A stretch of DNA of 64,000 nucleotides, taken from contig JASANH010001367.1 of assembly GCA_030248295.1 (NCBI GenBank), positions 620,001 to 684,000 of the forward strand. Reading direction: 5' to 3'. A program made the position numbers and the translations under genes. The notes below the pieces were generated by a model. It was not told the origin of the DNA and searched no databases. It saw nothing but the letters and a program-made list of their open reading frames with translations. The first letter of the stretch is position 1. Each line of letters starts with the position of its first letter. The DNA comes from Mesodorylaimus sp. YZB2_4 (taxonomy: Eukaryota; Nematoda; Enoplea; Dorylaimida; Dorylaimidae). Positions 12,954-22,153 of this stretch are shown here, piece after piece.

Positions 12954-14223
12954 CTAAGCGATTCTTTTGAAACGTCTGACGCAAACGACATCGTCCACGG
13001 TGCAAGTCTAAAATAACGTAGAACATCCTCAACAGAACATAGGCTTGCTAGATTTAGTCTAAAATGCCCGCACCGCAGAGAATGTCTGCAAGTCGTTGTT
13101 TCATCATCCCTAGATAGAACTGCAGTCAGCCACTTACCGTAATCATTTCATCGTGGCTGATCCAGTCCCTAATAATAGTAGAGTCCTTCTCTCCGGGCTG
13201 CGTGGCCTTCTGTCGTTGAATCAGCTTGCCATCTTCGAGTGTGAACGTAGTCTGCAACAGTCGGCTTGGATCGTAAGGTGCAGCAAGAAGATGAAGATTC
13301 TTACCTTGACCTTTCTGCCATCCAGAGTCTCCTCATCGAGTTCCTGGTTCAGCTTAAAAGTATCCACACTGTTCTTGAACGTGCTGCTCAATTTGATAGT
13401 CCATTCGTCCCCGTTGACTATGAACTCCAATGTAGGCTTGATGGTCGTCCCAATCGCTCTTAATGCGATGTTGACGCCTAAACAGGCGGGCGAAGTGGAG
13501 TGCCTTACGAGATTGTACTGATCGTGAGAGTGCTATAGTGTGTTTGCTTGAATATATAACTTATGACAGACAAGATCCTGAGGCCGTAGCAGAATCAGTG
13601 GTGGGCTACCTTCTTATAGGTCTGCCGTGATTTTCAGGAAGCAAACATTGTTATTGTGGTGTTTCCTCTGTTGACAATTAGCTGAATAGCATCATGCTCA
13701 CAGAAGCATGCTGATAATACTGGTCCACCTGGCAGGAGGGGACCCCCTTGTCTTCCACGACCTACAGTCATATTACTCGATTCCTACTCCACCAGAGGCA
13801 TCTGTAGTCTACAAACAGAAGGCAGCACAGCCTAGCCGAGCCACAATCGTCATAAAGAGACTCTATAGTTATCATTTTCCATGCCTGTCATTACCGTCTG
13901 ATATGGCCTAGTCACTGTCCATGGCGCAGACAATACTGTACTTTCATGCTCGTAAGTTCTAGGTGAAGGTTATGGTGATGAATTGCCTGTCCCTTCATTT
14001 ACTGTATTTTTTTGGGACCAGCAGTCTAGCAGTCAGTTCAGGCTATCCGACATCGACCAAGCCTCCCCGCCCCCCACAAGCATCTATGGAAGCTGCAGTA
14101 AACTATGCCGCTGCATTGTAGCACATCGCGCCCACCCCACTTACCCAATGCCTTCATGTAGTCATCAAACTTTTCTGACGAGACTAAAGTAAATCGCCCA
14201 TTGTACTTGGATACATCGGCCAT
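12954..14223 (-). CDS. Fatty-acid-binding protein (intracellular lipid-binding / calycin family)
   Basis: Small cytosolic beta-barrel carrier of fatty acids or retinoids. Exons 14223-14145, 13477-13305, 13251-13138, 13007-12954 give 139 residues, close to the usual 130-135, and phases close exactly. Four exons broken at these points is the classic FABP gene structure. It starts MADVSKYNGRFTLVSSEKFD with FDDYMKALG, equal to the family's N-terminal FDxYMKxLG signature. It then has IGTTIKPTLEF (VGxxxKPT/K), FKLNQELDEETLDGR (F..G.eFdE.t.DgR), TFTLEDGKLIQRQK and GEKDSTIIRDW. The end, CVRRFKRIA, keeps the carboxylate-binding R-x-F(Y) pattern of the last strand. No signal peptide. No breaks. Confidence 0.95.
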
Positions 14224-15159
14224 TGTTTCACACCACGGAACGATAAAGAATTATGTGATTTTGGCGTAAATTCCCACTAATGACCAAGTGAGACTAATTC
14301 CAGCACCAGAAGTTACCAACGGGCAAACAGGCGTTATGTCGAGACACCCGCAGACTGAATCAAACACTGCCTTCTCCTCTCGCAGCACACCTATGCAAGG
14401 AGGGAAGACGGGAAGAATGTCATGCCATATATGCCTACGCTGGCGGATGCAAGAAAGAGAATCAGACGAGTTTTGCCAAATACAAGCGACCAGTCCTTAC
14501 AGACTCGCCGTTCTCGTGGGTGGAATAGTTAGAGGGCGTAGAGTGTGACATCCGCGGACGAAAGGATGTCGCATGTACTTGAACGTTACACACCGTGCAG
14601 CTCTGTTGCGTAACTGGCAGTGAAAACCTCCTCTATGGGCAGCGCAAGGACTTCGGAAATGATACGGACCAGTCTCGAAGGAGGAGGTTATGGATAGATA
14701 CCTCTTCTTGGAAATACTGCAGTTTACATGTCCTATCCAAGGCGCGCGAACGCAAGCACAGGGCCATAGACACAAACTACCGAGCCAGTCAGTGATGCCA
14801 GCTACATATCTACACGGGAGCGGACTTTGGGCTGCGGTGAGCGCAAAGTCTGCGCATGCAGCTACCACCATTACCACCGTCCATTCCCACTACAGCACTT
14901 TTCTAATATTTTTTTACAGAAGAGAATTGTCAGTACTGGAGCCCAGGCGAAACGTTGCTTTATCGATCAAGACTCAAAAAGAGGGTTTTTGACTGAAGGA
15001 TAGGGTCGTCGTGAGAGCTAAAAAAACATGCATCTTAACAGGAAAGAGGCATACTACAGTACCTGCTGTTTTGAACGCACCGACCACAGCTTATGCGAAC
15101 ATTGTTGCGGACATGAAATGTGTATAACTGCAACTGAAGGCTGCCTCATTGACAGCATC
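14224..15159. other. Intergenic region upstream of the FABP gene
   Basis: I see no exon here. Several 60-130 codon frames exist on both strands but overlap each other and have no family signature. The FABP promoter should be at 14224-14500. Confidence 0.5.
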
Positions 15160-15169
15160 TAGTATGGAC

Positions 15170-15640
15170 TTCATCGTTTTATGACAATCAAAGCATTCGT
15201 CGCGACTCTAGCGATAATGACCTTTCCCTCTTCTTATCAAATCATCACACCACCTTTCATCTCATTGTCAATAACATTTCTCACTCTCAGCTCTTCCTGA
15301 AACAAGCCAGTTTCCCACAAGTACATTCTAGTGCTCTCTCCCTGCTTCTAACCAAACAGATTCTGTTGTTATCCGCATTCCATTCTCCTCAGCCATTCTG
15401 TGGCTTTCGACTGCAGGATATTTTAGTGTGCAGTAAATGGAAAATCATCTGTGTTCTCTTCTGTAGGACAACATCGTTACAGCATTCAGGCTCTTCTTGT
15501 GCGTTTTATTCGATCTTTTACCACGCCTTGTATTTGGTCGAGTCATCTGCGCTCGTGCATTCCATTCAGTGTTGGCCAGTGAGACCCTTTTTTCTTTTGT
15601 GTATTCTATTATAATGACCAAGTGACGCTGTTGTACAGCA
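15170..15640 (+). pseudogene. Broken copy of the peptide-type GPCR at 18278
   Basis: Two blocks match the coding DNA of the intact GPCR in the same order. At 15173, CATCGTTTTATGACAATC... equals the codons for the start of TM1. At 15476-15640 a frame reads LVFGRVICARAFHSVLA then FSFVYSIIMTK, against CIIFGRVHHLRSCDLYFGVLA and FCLLYILLMTM in the gene. The blocks are split by about 270 bp of unrelated sequence. The frame stops (TGA) just after the ATGACCA that begins the ECL1 codons, and homology continues about 12 bp beyond the stop in another frame. It carries none of TM3-TM7, so I read it as a decayed partial duplicate rather than a gene. Confidence 0.6.
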
Positions 15641-16225
15641 ATGACAACGGGTGGTAGTGATGTGTTTTTGGGACATCTCTGCTTGAGCGGAATGAAACCA
15701 TGCGGCGGACTGGGAGTAGGATAAACAATCCTGCGCTGGACTTAATGAACTTTGAAAATAGAATGCACTGAGGCACTTAGTGCAGGTGTCCGTTTTGCCT
15801 ATAATGCCTGACCTGACAGCACTTAACTGTTTAAAAGCGAGAATGCTTGGGGCCTCACGGCAGCTTTCCTCTTACTGTCTCGACGAACCTCCGTGTGAGC
15901 GACGACATTGGATTCCTTGGAAATGGCGGGTGTGCTTTCCCGTGTTCGACAGCCAAAACTTCTTCTTTTAGGTTCCTTCTCTCCATTAGGGGCCTCTCGA
16001 CTTAACCCTGTGGGTGGGTTTGTGCTTGGTGATGTGGTACATTATGAACATGAACGGTTTGGGGTGACACCCACAGCTTGGCGCGCGAAGTAGGCGAGGG
16101 ACAAACCGAAGATTGCTAGGGATTCAACGCGAGATAAGCTCCTACCAAACAAACTTTTAGAGGAACTGAATTCACGATCAGTACGCCATCGCAATTGCCG
16201 GAGATGCTTTTTATGATAATCTTAT

Positions 16226-16325
16226 CATGCATATCAGACCTTTGATCTAGCATTATAAGTGAGACTTCAGCCTAGCTTTAGACGATCGTACGAAAGATAA
16301 GGAATTCGTCCTGATTCGTGATGGA
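16226..16325 (+). repeat. Direct repeat, copy 1
   Basis: Shares with 17032-17135 the blocks GACCTTTGATCTAGCATTAT, TTTAGACGATCGTAC and GATAAGGAAT plus ATTCGTGATGG in the same order and spacing. Weaker similarity (TCAGGAT..GGGT, TCAAGG..AACTGG) continues about 200 bp downstream in both copies, so the repeated unit may be 300 bp or more. Confidence 0.7.
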
Positions 16326-17031
16326 TCTTTCCATCAGCATGGCATGCCGCGGGGCCTCTTCTCAATGTACCTTTCAAAAATGGTTTCTGTATAAGCCTTA
16401 CATTAATGGCAAGCAGGCTATATCAAGCTTTCTTTAGAACTCACGCCAAAAAAATAAATGCTGGTTTGAAAGTCAGGATCCGGGTTGCCCAATCGGAGCC
16501 AACATTGACATAATCAAGGCCATGTATAGGTCACTGGCAAGATCATTGATAGCAGTATCTATTTACACTGCTCCACGCATTTTTTTCAATGCGTTCGCTA
16601 ATGTAAGCTAATGGAAGTCAAATTCTGCTCACGAACACGTAGCGTCGTCATGAATCAGAGAGCGCTGTCATGAGCGGCCCTCTTGATGGGTTAGGTTCTA
16701 ACACGGTTTTTGTAGGTTTATTTGCTCTGGCATCAGCTTTTTTCACAACCGTGAACGTACTGTACATGCCTACAGTAGGACAGTCCGTCTTTATTTGTTT
16801 GAAGTCGGGTGTGGTCGAACACGCTTGATTTGTATTTTTAATCTCGTTTGCATGGAATCTTAGCAGCAAATATCAAACGCAGCTCTTGGTTTTTTATCAA
16901 TACGCTAGTGCATGTTGCAGCTCCATCAAATGAGAAAATGCAAATTCGGATTAGTTCATTTTTCATCCACCAAGCAGTGCAAGCCTTATTTGTGTACTTG
17001 CACAGGGACCCAGGTTTTTAAATGCAAAAAC

Positions 17032-17135
17032 CATGCATATCGGACCTTTGATCTAGCATTATTTGCATTAGTTAGAATTCCGCCTGGGTTTAGACGATCG
17101 TACACACGATAAGGAATGCGCCCTCATTCGTGATG
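17032..17135 (+). repeat. Direct repeat, copy 2
   Basis: Second copy of the 16226-16325 unit, about 800 bp downstream in the same orientation and roughly 80% identical by eye. No terminal inverted repeats or open frame seen, so it is either a local duplication or two members of a dispersed family. Confidence 0.7.
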
Positions 17136-18277
17136 GGACTTAATCAAGTATGAAGCTAGGCTTAGCTCGGTCAGAAATGGAATGCTTCGTGAAGCTCTAT
17201 CCTGGTACCGGTATCAGGATTTGGGTGCAAGTGAGCATTCGAAAAAGACATCTCTAATCAAGGAAGGGGTAACTGGATTTGAAATGAAAAGTCATTCAAT
17301 GGTAACAAGTTTAGTCTTTGATAGTGATATACTTGACTGACACGAATAATACTCATTCCTTATCTTATTTTCTAAGCCTTTCCGAAAGGGACCATTCTTC
17401 CATTCCGGCTAGGTCTAGCGATAAGAGTGGGCGAGCATTGATAACTTGGGCGGGGACGAAGGAGGGGGAACTGGGAAGGGAAGTCTCGGGTGGGTCTAGC
17501 AAGTGTGTGAAAATGAAATTTCCGTTAGAAGAGCGAAGATGCGTTGAGTGCGAAACGTGCGGGAGGATGTAGATGAGCACCGACTGCCGTGTATGGTGGT
17601 ACTGAATTTGGACCAACTGTAAGTTGTGTATCGCGACGGTGTTTCTTCGTGCGAGTATGTAAATGATGATTTGGGACGGGCTTGGGTACATGCATTGATT
17701 GACGGTGATAAAATGACAAGAGAGAACGTGCACGTTTTTGCTATGCCAGAGTGCTTGATCGATCACGGTCGACTGGTTTCGCTTATCCCTTCCACCACGT
17801 TGGTTGGTCCTCAGCTAGTAACCCTCTCGTCGGCAAGGCCGAGACATACGCTCTCATAGTTTTATCTAGGAGGAAATGTCGGGAGGAGACGAAGCGACAA
17901 AACAGATTATGAGGTTCTAGCTTAAAAAGGCGTCTTCAGTTTATACCTACGACTTTATTTTGATTGTTGCGTTTTTCATTTTTATGTGAATCCAGGCTTA
18001 ATGAAGTTCGTTATTTGCGCCGCTCCGATTCGACCAGCAGTTCGTTAATTCTCGATCTCCAACAGAGCAATCGAGTTGACTCGGGAAGTCTGGCAAAGTT
18101 TTTCCTCGATGTCATTTATGACACGGGCACAGCAGCTGTGGTGAGAAACAGGAAAGCATATGCGCCTGAATAGTTGGACGAGGAATGATTTCGTTTTAGT
18201 CGGAATGGATTGAGGAGTTTCGGGTGGCTGCTGTAAACTCAACTTAATCCTGTCCCGTCCGCACGTAAATCTTTTTT

Positions 18278-19495
18278 ATGACTTCCTATAAAACTGCAAT
18301 GGGCTCCAACGTTTCCAACATTCGGCTAATGAATACTAGTCTTGATAGTGCGAATGAAGAAAAAGTTTTTACTGCAACTCAAAACATGTCTGGAAAGGAG
18401 TGTTCATATGAGACGGTGGATTTTGATCGTTTTATGATAATCGTAGCATTCGGTACTCCTTGCGCCATTATCGGTATATTATTCAATCTAGTACTATGCA
18501 TTATTTTTGGTCGAGTCCATCATCTTCGCTCATGCGATTTGTATTTTGGAGTGTTGGCTTGTTTGGACACCGCCTTTTGTCTATTGTATATCCTACTAAT
18601 GACCATGGACGCAGTCAGCCTGCATTACGGCTATCCTTATCTCTACGCCATCTGCATCTCTTACACGCCTCCCTTATTCGCAGTGGCTAAAATTATTCAA
18701 TTATCCTCGGTATACATGGTCGTGGCGGCCACTATGGAACGGTTTTTTGTGGTTAGCAGATGGACGGACACGTTGACGTCGAACCGAGGTCCTACTCTGG
18801 TTCATCAACAGACAAGGCTATGCGTTGTGATTGGTATCTTCGCCTCCGCCATCTGTCTGAGATCGCCCGCATTTTGGGAATACACGGTAGAGAAGAAAAG
18901 TTGGTGCGAGGATCCGTTTGGGGCCTACCAAGTGCAGTACGGATTGGCAGCCGTCGAATCGTATCAAATATTCAATTTCTACGTTATGAACGTCATCTAC
19001 GTCTTTCTGCCATTTATCGTTTTGACCATACTCAATGTTGGCATTATAAGAACATTGAGAAGACGCTTATCACTGGCGAAAAAGTTTTTATTTCCTATCC
19101 GCTACGTGTCAGAAATTTCATTCGAACGAGGAGTATCCCGTGAGAAACTAAAATCAGCCACGTACACCATGGTGGCCTTGGTTACTGTCTATTTGATCAG
19201 CAGTCTGTTCAACACTATACTCACTGTCCTCGAACACACGGCTTCGCATTTACTTCGCGACGAGGAAGGCGAGTCGTTCAGATGGTACACACTGGCCACT
19301 GATATCAGCAGTGTGCTAGCTATTGTGAACTCAGTCGCGAGATTGCCTTTGTATTGCGCATGCAGCCGGGCCGTTCGCCACGAAGTATTCTCATTATTCA
19401 CATGTTCCCCTGCCAGTGACAAGAGCGAGAGGACAGCTAATGAGAAGCTACCGCTCAAAAGCACCATGCAATTTGGGGGTGGATGCGTGGAATAA
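18278..19495 (+). CDS. Class A GPCR, FMRFamide/neuropeptide-receptor-like, intronless
   Basis: A 405-residue seven-helix receptor, probably for a neuropeptide at the cell surface. The extracellular N-terminus has several N-x-S/T sites; TM1 starts near residue 50 (FMIIVAFGTPCAIIGILFNL). The TM3 end reads SSVYMVVAATMERFFVV, so the DRY motif is ERF, close to the ERY of invertebrate FMRFamide receptors. ECL2 has KKSWCEDP with the conserved Cys. TM6 lacks the common CWxP. TM7 reads NSVARLPLY in place of NPxxY, again like the FMRFamide/myosuppressin receptor group (NSSVNFxIY). The C-tail is short and Ser/Lys-rich. The start is the only ATG before TM1 that leaves a normal N-terminus. Single exon, while neighbours are intron-rich. 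A broken relative lies 3 kb upstream. The ligand cannot be inferred. Confidence 0.88.
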   Translation: MTSYKTAMGSNVSNIRLMNTSLDSANEEKVFTATQNMSGKECSYETVDFDRFMIIVAFGTPCAIIGILFNLVLCIIFGRVHHLRSCDLYFGVLACLDTAFCLLYILLMTMDAVSLHYGYPYLYAICISYTPPLFAVAKIIQLSSVYMVVAATMERFFVVSRWTDTLTSNRGPTLVHQQTRLCVVIGIFASAICLRSPAFWEYTVEKKSWCEDPFGAYQVQYGLAAVESYQIFNFYVMNVIYVFLPFIVLTILNVGIIRTLRRRLSLAKKFLFPIRYVSEISFERGVSREKLKSATYTMVALVTVYLISSLFNTILTVLEHTASHLLRDEEGESFRWYTLATDISSVLAIVNSVARLPLYCACSRAVRHEVFSLFTCSPASDKSERTANEKLPLKSTMQFGGGCVE

Positions 19496-21239
19496 TTGGC
19501 ATTGTATAACTGCTATCAGCGGCCACGTATTCACGTGCTGTCGACGCTTGCGCTGGGATCATTTCCTGTGGGACGTTGTGAATGTCAACCATTACGCGTA
19601 CTTGCTTCCTTGTTATTACTTCCTCGAGCATGTAGGTACCGAATAAAGTGTGCTTGTGAAAGATGAACTGCTACTCACATGACTACACGACACGAGTCCT
19701 AGAACGCTGCGCGTACATTTTCTAACTAGCCTTATTACTAGCTTAAGGGTCTCCACGTTTCAGGCACCTTATGGTTCCGGTTTACGAAATTGCTGCGCTC
19801 CTTCGCCAGTGTATGACGCAGAGCACTTAGGAGACTACTCAAGATGGAGGAGGATCCGTACTGGGTTCCTTCTATGTGTACTTCCCCACCATCACGTATT
19901 CGCAAGGGGGCACTTGGCAGCATCGAAGATCACGTCGGCTTCATTAATAAGGATGTAAAATCGCCTTTAGCTCTTTGCGTTCTGAAAAACGAAGACGAAT
20001 TTGACGATTAGTACAGACTGAGTTGGCCGGCAGCAAGCGGAGTTTTAATGGGTTTAGGTTGTTATGCACCCGCCGCCTGAGCATACTTATCTCAAATAGG
20101 CCAGGCAAAAAGGAAATGACAAATTGTAGCTGATATAAAAAACAGTTTAAACAAAACCATTCGTCATCGACAATCAATACCAAGATTCATGCTCGTAAGA
20201 CCCCAGCTCTCAGTTATCTGCTCGAGACTTCCAAGAGATGCACTTGCTTGATGAGTGCAGTGCCATGTTAGTGTCACCCAAAGGACACATTCCGCATGAA
20301 GCTATTGAGCGCATGTCTAGGAAAGGTACATTGAGAAGAGATCCCCGCAGTATGCCATGCTGATAGAAAGATGAATCGCTCATCATAAAGGGCAGAAGAG
20401 ACCCAGGGACAAGCGAAGCTAATAAACGATGAGCACGTTGACAAACGCTTGACCTAAGACTGATAAGCAAGGCATGTGAATCAGAATAAGCAACGAGGAC
20501 ATGAGGTGTAGCAATGTAGTCCTATCTTTATTGAAGAATACAAGGAGTGCTAATGTGCGAAGCAGGTGGGAAGTGTCCTTCTGGTGAACGTGCCCGTACT
20601 GGCATGGCCTATATAAAGACGTGCCTTGTCCATTGTGCTGTCTTTGAGTTACATAATTGACCTTTATGAAGTTGCTTTTACATAAATCAAAGGCTCTTCT
20701 ATAGACGACGTATAGACGACGGAGCTACAATATTAGTCAGAGGAACTTTCGTATCAGCCAAGCCTCTTCTTTTAGATCAAAGATTCAAACATCAATTTAT
20801 CTTAGCAACTGCAAATATCGCCCCCCAAGGCAACCAGCCTGCTTCTAAAATTCCTCACCTCGAGACTGATGAGGCGTATTTTTCAATATCTTCTATTCAG
20901 TCTGCAAACAAAGTTTTGGCAGCTCGGACCGTGACGCACCTGTAAGTTTATGGCATCGCTGTAGCGGCGAGACGAGTGATGGCCTCATATTGGCCCTATT
21001 CATCACTTTCTTGACAACATAATTGTTATGACCCTCGAAGCAGTAGAGCCTAGCGTAAGATGTTTTGAAGTGTGTGTTTGCGCAGCTACCTTTCCTGCAC
21101 CAGTGCGGCCTTAGGAAACGTTACTTCCTGGATTTCTCGAGAGACCTCTTCAGAAATTCTAGCTTTCCATAAGCATTTTTGTTGATGCGGTTGACTGACC
21201 AAGGATTGTGAGGATTAGATAGGGCCTGCACATGGGTTG
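19496..21239. other. Intergenic region downstream of the GPCR
   Basis: Nothing I can name. A minus-strand frame at 19738-19923 has an open but unrecognised 61 codons. No tRNA, no transposon ends seen. Confidence 0.5.
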
Positions 21240-21400
21240 AAACAAAATGTAAATACTGCATGAATCCCTATGGATGTGATAAAACTGAGGATGCTCACCA
21301 CGTCTTCGTTTTATTTCCAAAGGCACAAGCATTCTGCTTAAAAGTTGGCAGTTTGCTAAAAGAATTCGTTCCGGCAATCACCTTTTCGACTGAGAATAGG
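21240..21400 (+). repeat. Possible LINE debris (zinc-knuckle tail of a reverse transcriptase)
   Basis: The translated stretch around 21250-21370 reads CKYCMNPYGCDKTEDAHH then VFVLFPKAQAFCLKVG. This resembles the C-terminal zinc-binding region of non-LTR reverse transcriptases (C..C...E...H.F..CP.A..vW). No catalytic reverse transcriptase core is present nearby. A short fossil at most. Confidence 0.3.
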
Positions 21401-21406
21401 GTTTTG

Positions 21407-21456
21407 CCAAGGAGTTGGACATATAATAGACGTCTATTATATGTCCAACTCCTTGG
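21407..21456. repeat. Perfect 50-bp palindrome, no spacer
   Basis: The left arm starts CCAAGGAGTTGGACATATAA and runs to AGAC at 21431. The right arm 21432-21456 is its exact reverse complement, ending in ...TCCAACTCCTTGG. All 25 pairs match with no loop. Flanks (TTTTG on both sides) do not extend the symmetry. Confidence 0.97.
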
Positions 21457-21544
21457 TTTTGCGGATAATAGGCTCGCCCAGCCAGTTTATTATAAACTCA
21501 CAATTAGTTGTGCAATCGGCACAGAGGTGTGTAACCCCCCGCCT

Positions 21545-21722
21545 GGTAGGCCATGGCGAGTGGGAGAGAGTAATCGATACTCTCCCCTGGCTGGGAAACG
21601 TCAACCCCTCGGGTTGATGTTTCAGCCGTAGGTATAGTCGCAAGACTATCCTGCTCCAGTCGGAGTTTTTGTCCCGCCGACTTCGGTCGGCCACCTACCT
21701 CCTACGCCTGCCAGGCCTGGGT
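21545..21722 (+). repeat. Hairpin-rich repeat, copy A
   Basis: A chain of strong stem-loops: GGGAGAG...CTCTCCC around a loop AGTAATCGATA; GGCTGGGAAACGTCAACCC paired with GGGTTGATGTTTCAGCC; GATAGTC-type stem with a GCAA loop (ATAGTCGCAAGACTAT); CTCC AGTC GGAG; and GCCGAC-TTCG-GTCGGC with a UUCG loop. A diverged second copy is at 25288-25455. GNRA and UUCG loops suggest selection on an RNA fold at some time. Confidence 0.6.
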
Positions 21723-22153
21723 ACAGGTGCATATGGTTTGCGAGGGTAGACTGCGAGGAGAAAATGAGACAGTTGACCTGTGGAAATCACTGATCACACG
21801 GCTCCAAGTGTTGACAGAAAGAGCGAGGTGTATTTTGCCGCAGCGTGAACACAAGGAATTTTGTGTGAAGTCGATTTTGTAGAGTTCTATCGTTGAGTGA
21901 GTGAAACTTGCGTTAAGTAGGAGAAACAATAAATAAAATAACAACAAAATGCGTTCCCTCTACAGATCATTGTACAGTAGTCGAACGTAGTCTCGTTGAA
22001 TATGTACTGTACAGTGGTGAGTTAAGTTAACTCTAAGTGCTAGTACAAAAAAGCATTGTGATGGCAAGTTAAAGTATGCACTCGTAGCATGCGTCCACTA
22101 CACTCTGCACGCTGCATCCGACCAAGGTGGTCCACCACTGCCTGTTGCTTCTG
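21723..22153. other. 5' flank of the PP1-like gene
   Basis: I see no coding exon. Presumably the promoter and 5' UTR of the phosphatase gene starting at 22154. A repeated CTGTACAGTG / TGTACAGTA motif occurs near 21970-22015. Confidence 0.4.

Larger units (their letters stand above)
15641..18277. other. Intergenic region with a direct-repeat pair, upstream of the GPCR
   Basis: No gene recognised. It holds a pair of about 100-bp direct repeats (16226-16325 and 17032-17135) and the presumed GPCR promoter. Open frames of 60-130 codons here lack any family signature. Confidence 0.5.

Noticed and set aside
14497-14877. 126-codon minus-strand frame with many Cys
   Set aside because: Composition varies along its length, no recognisable domain, and overlapping frames on the plus strand; no splice partners.
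17365-17766. 133-codon minus-strand frame
   Set aside because: No signature; overlapped by frames on the other strand of similar length.
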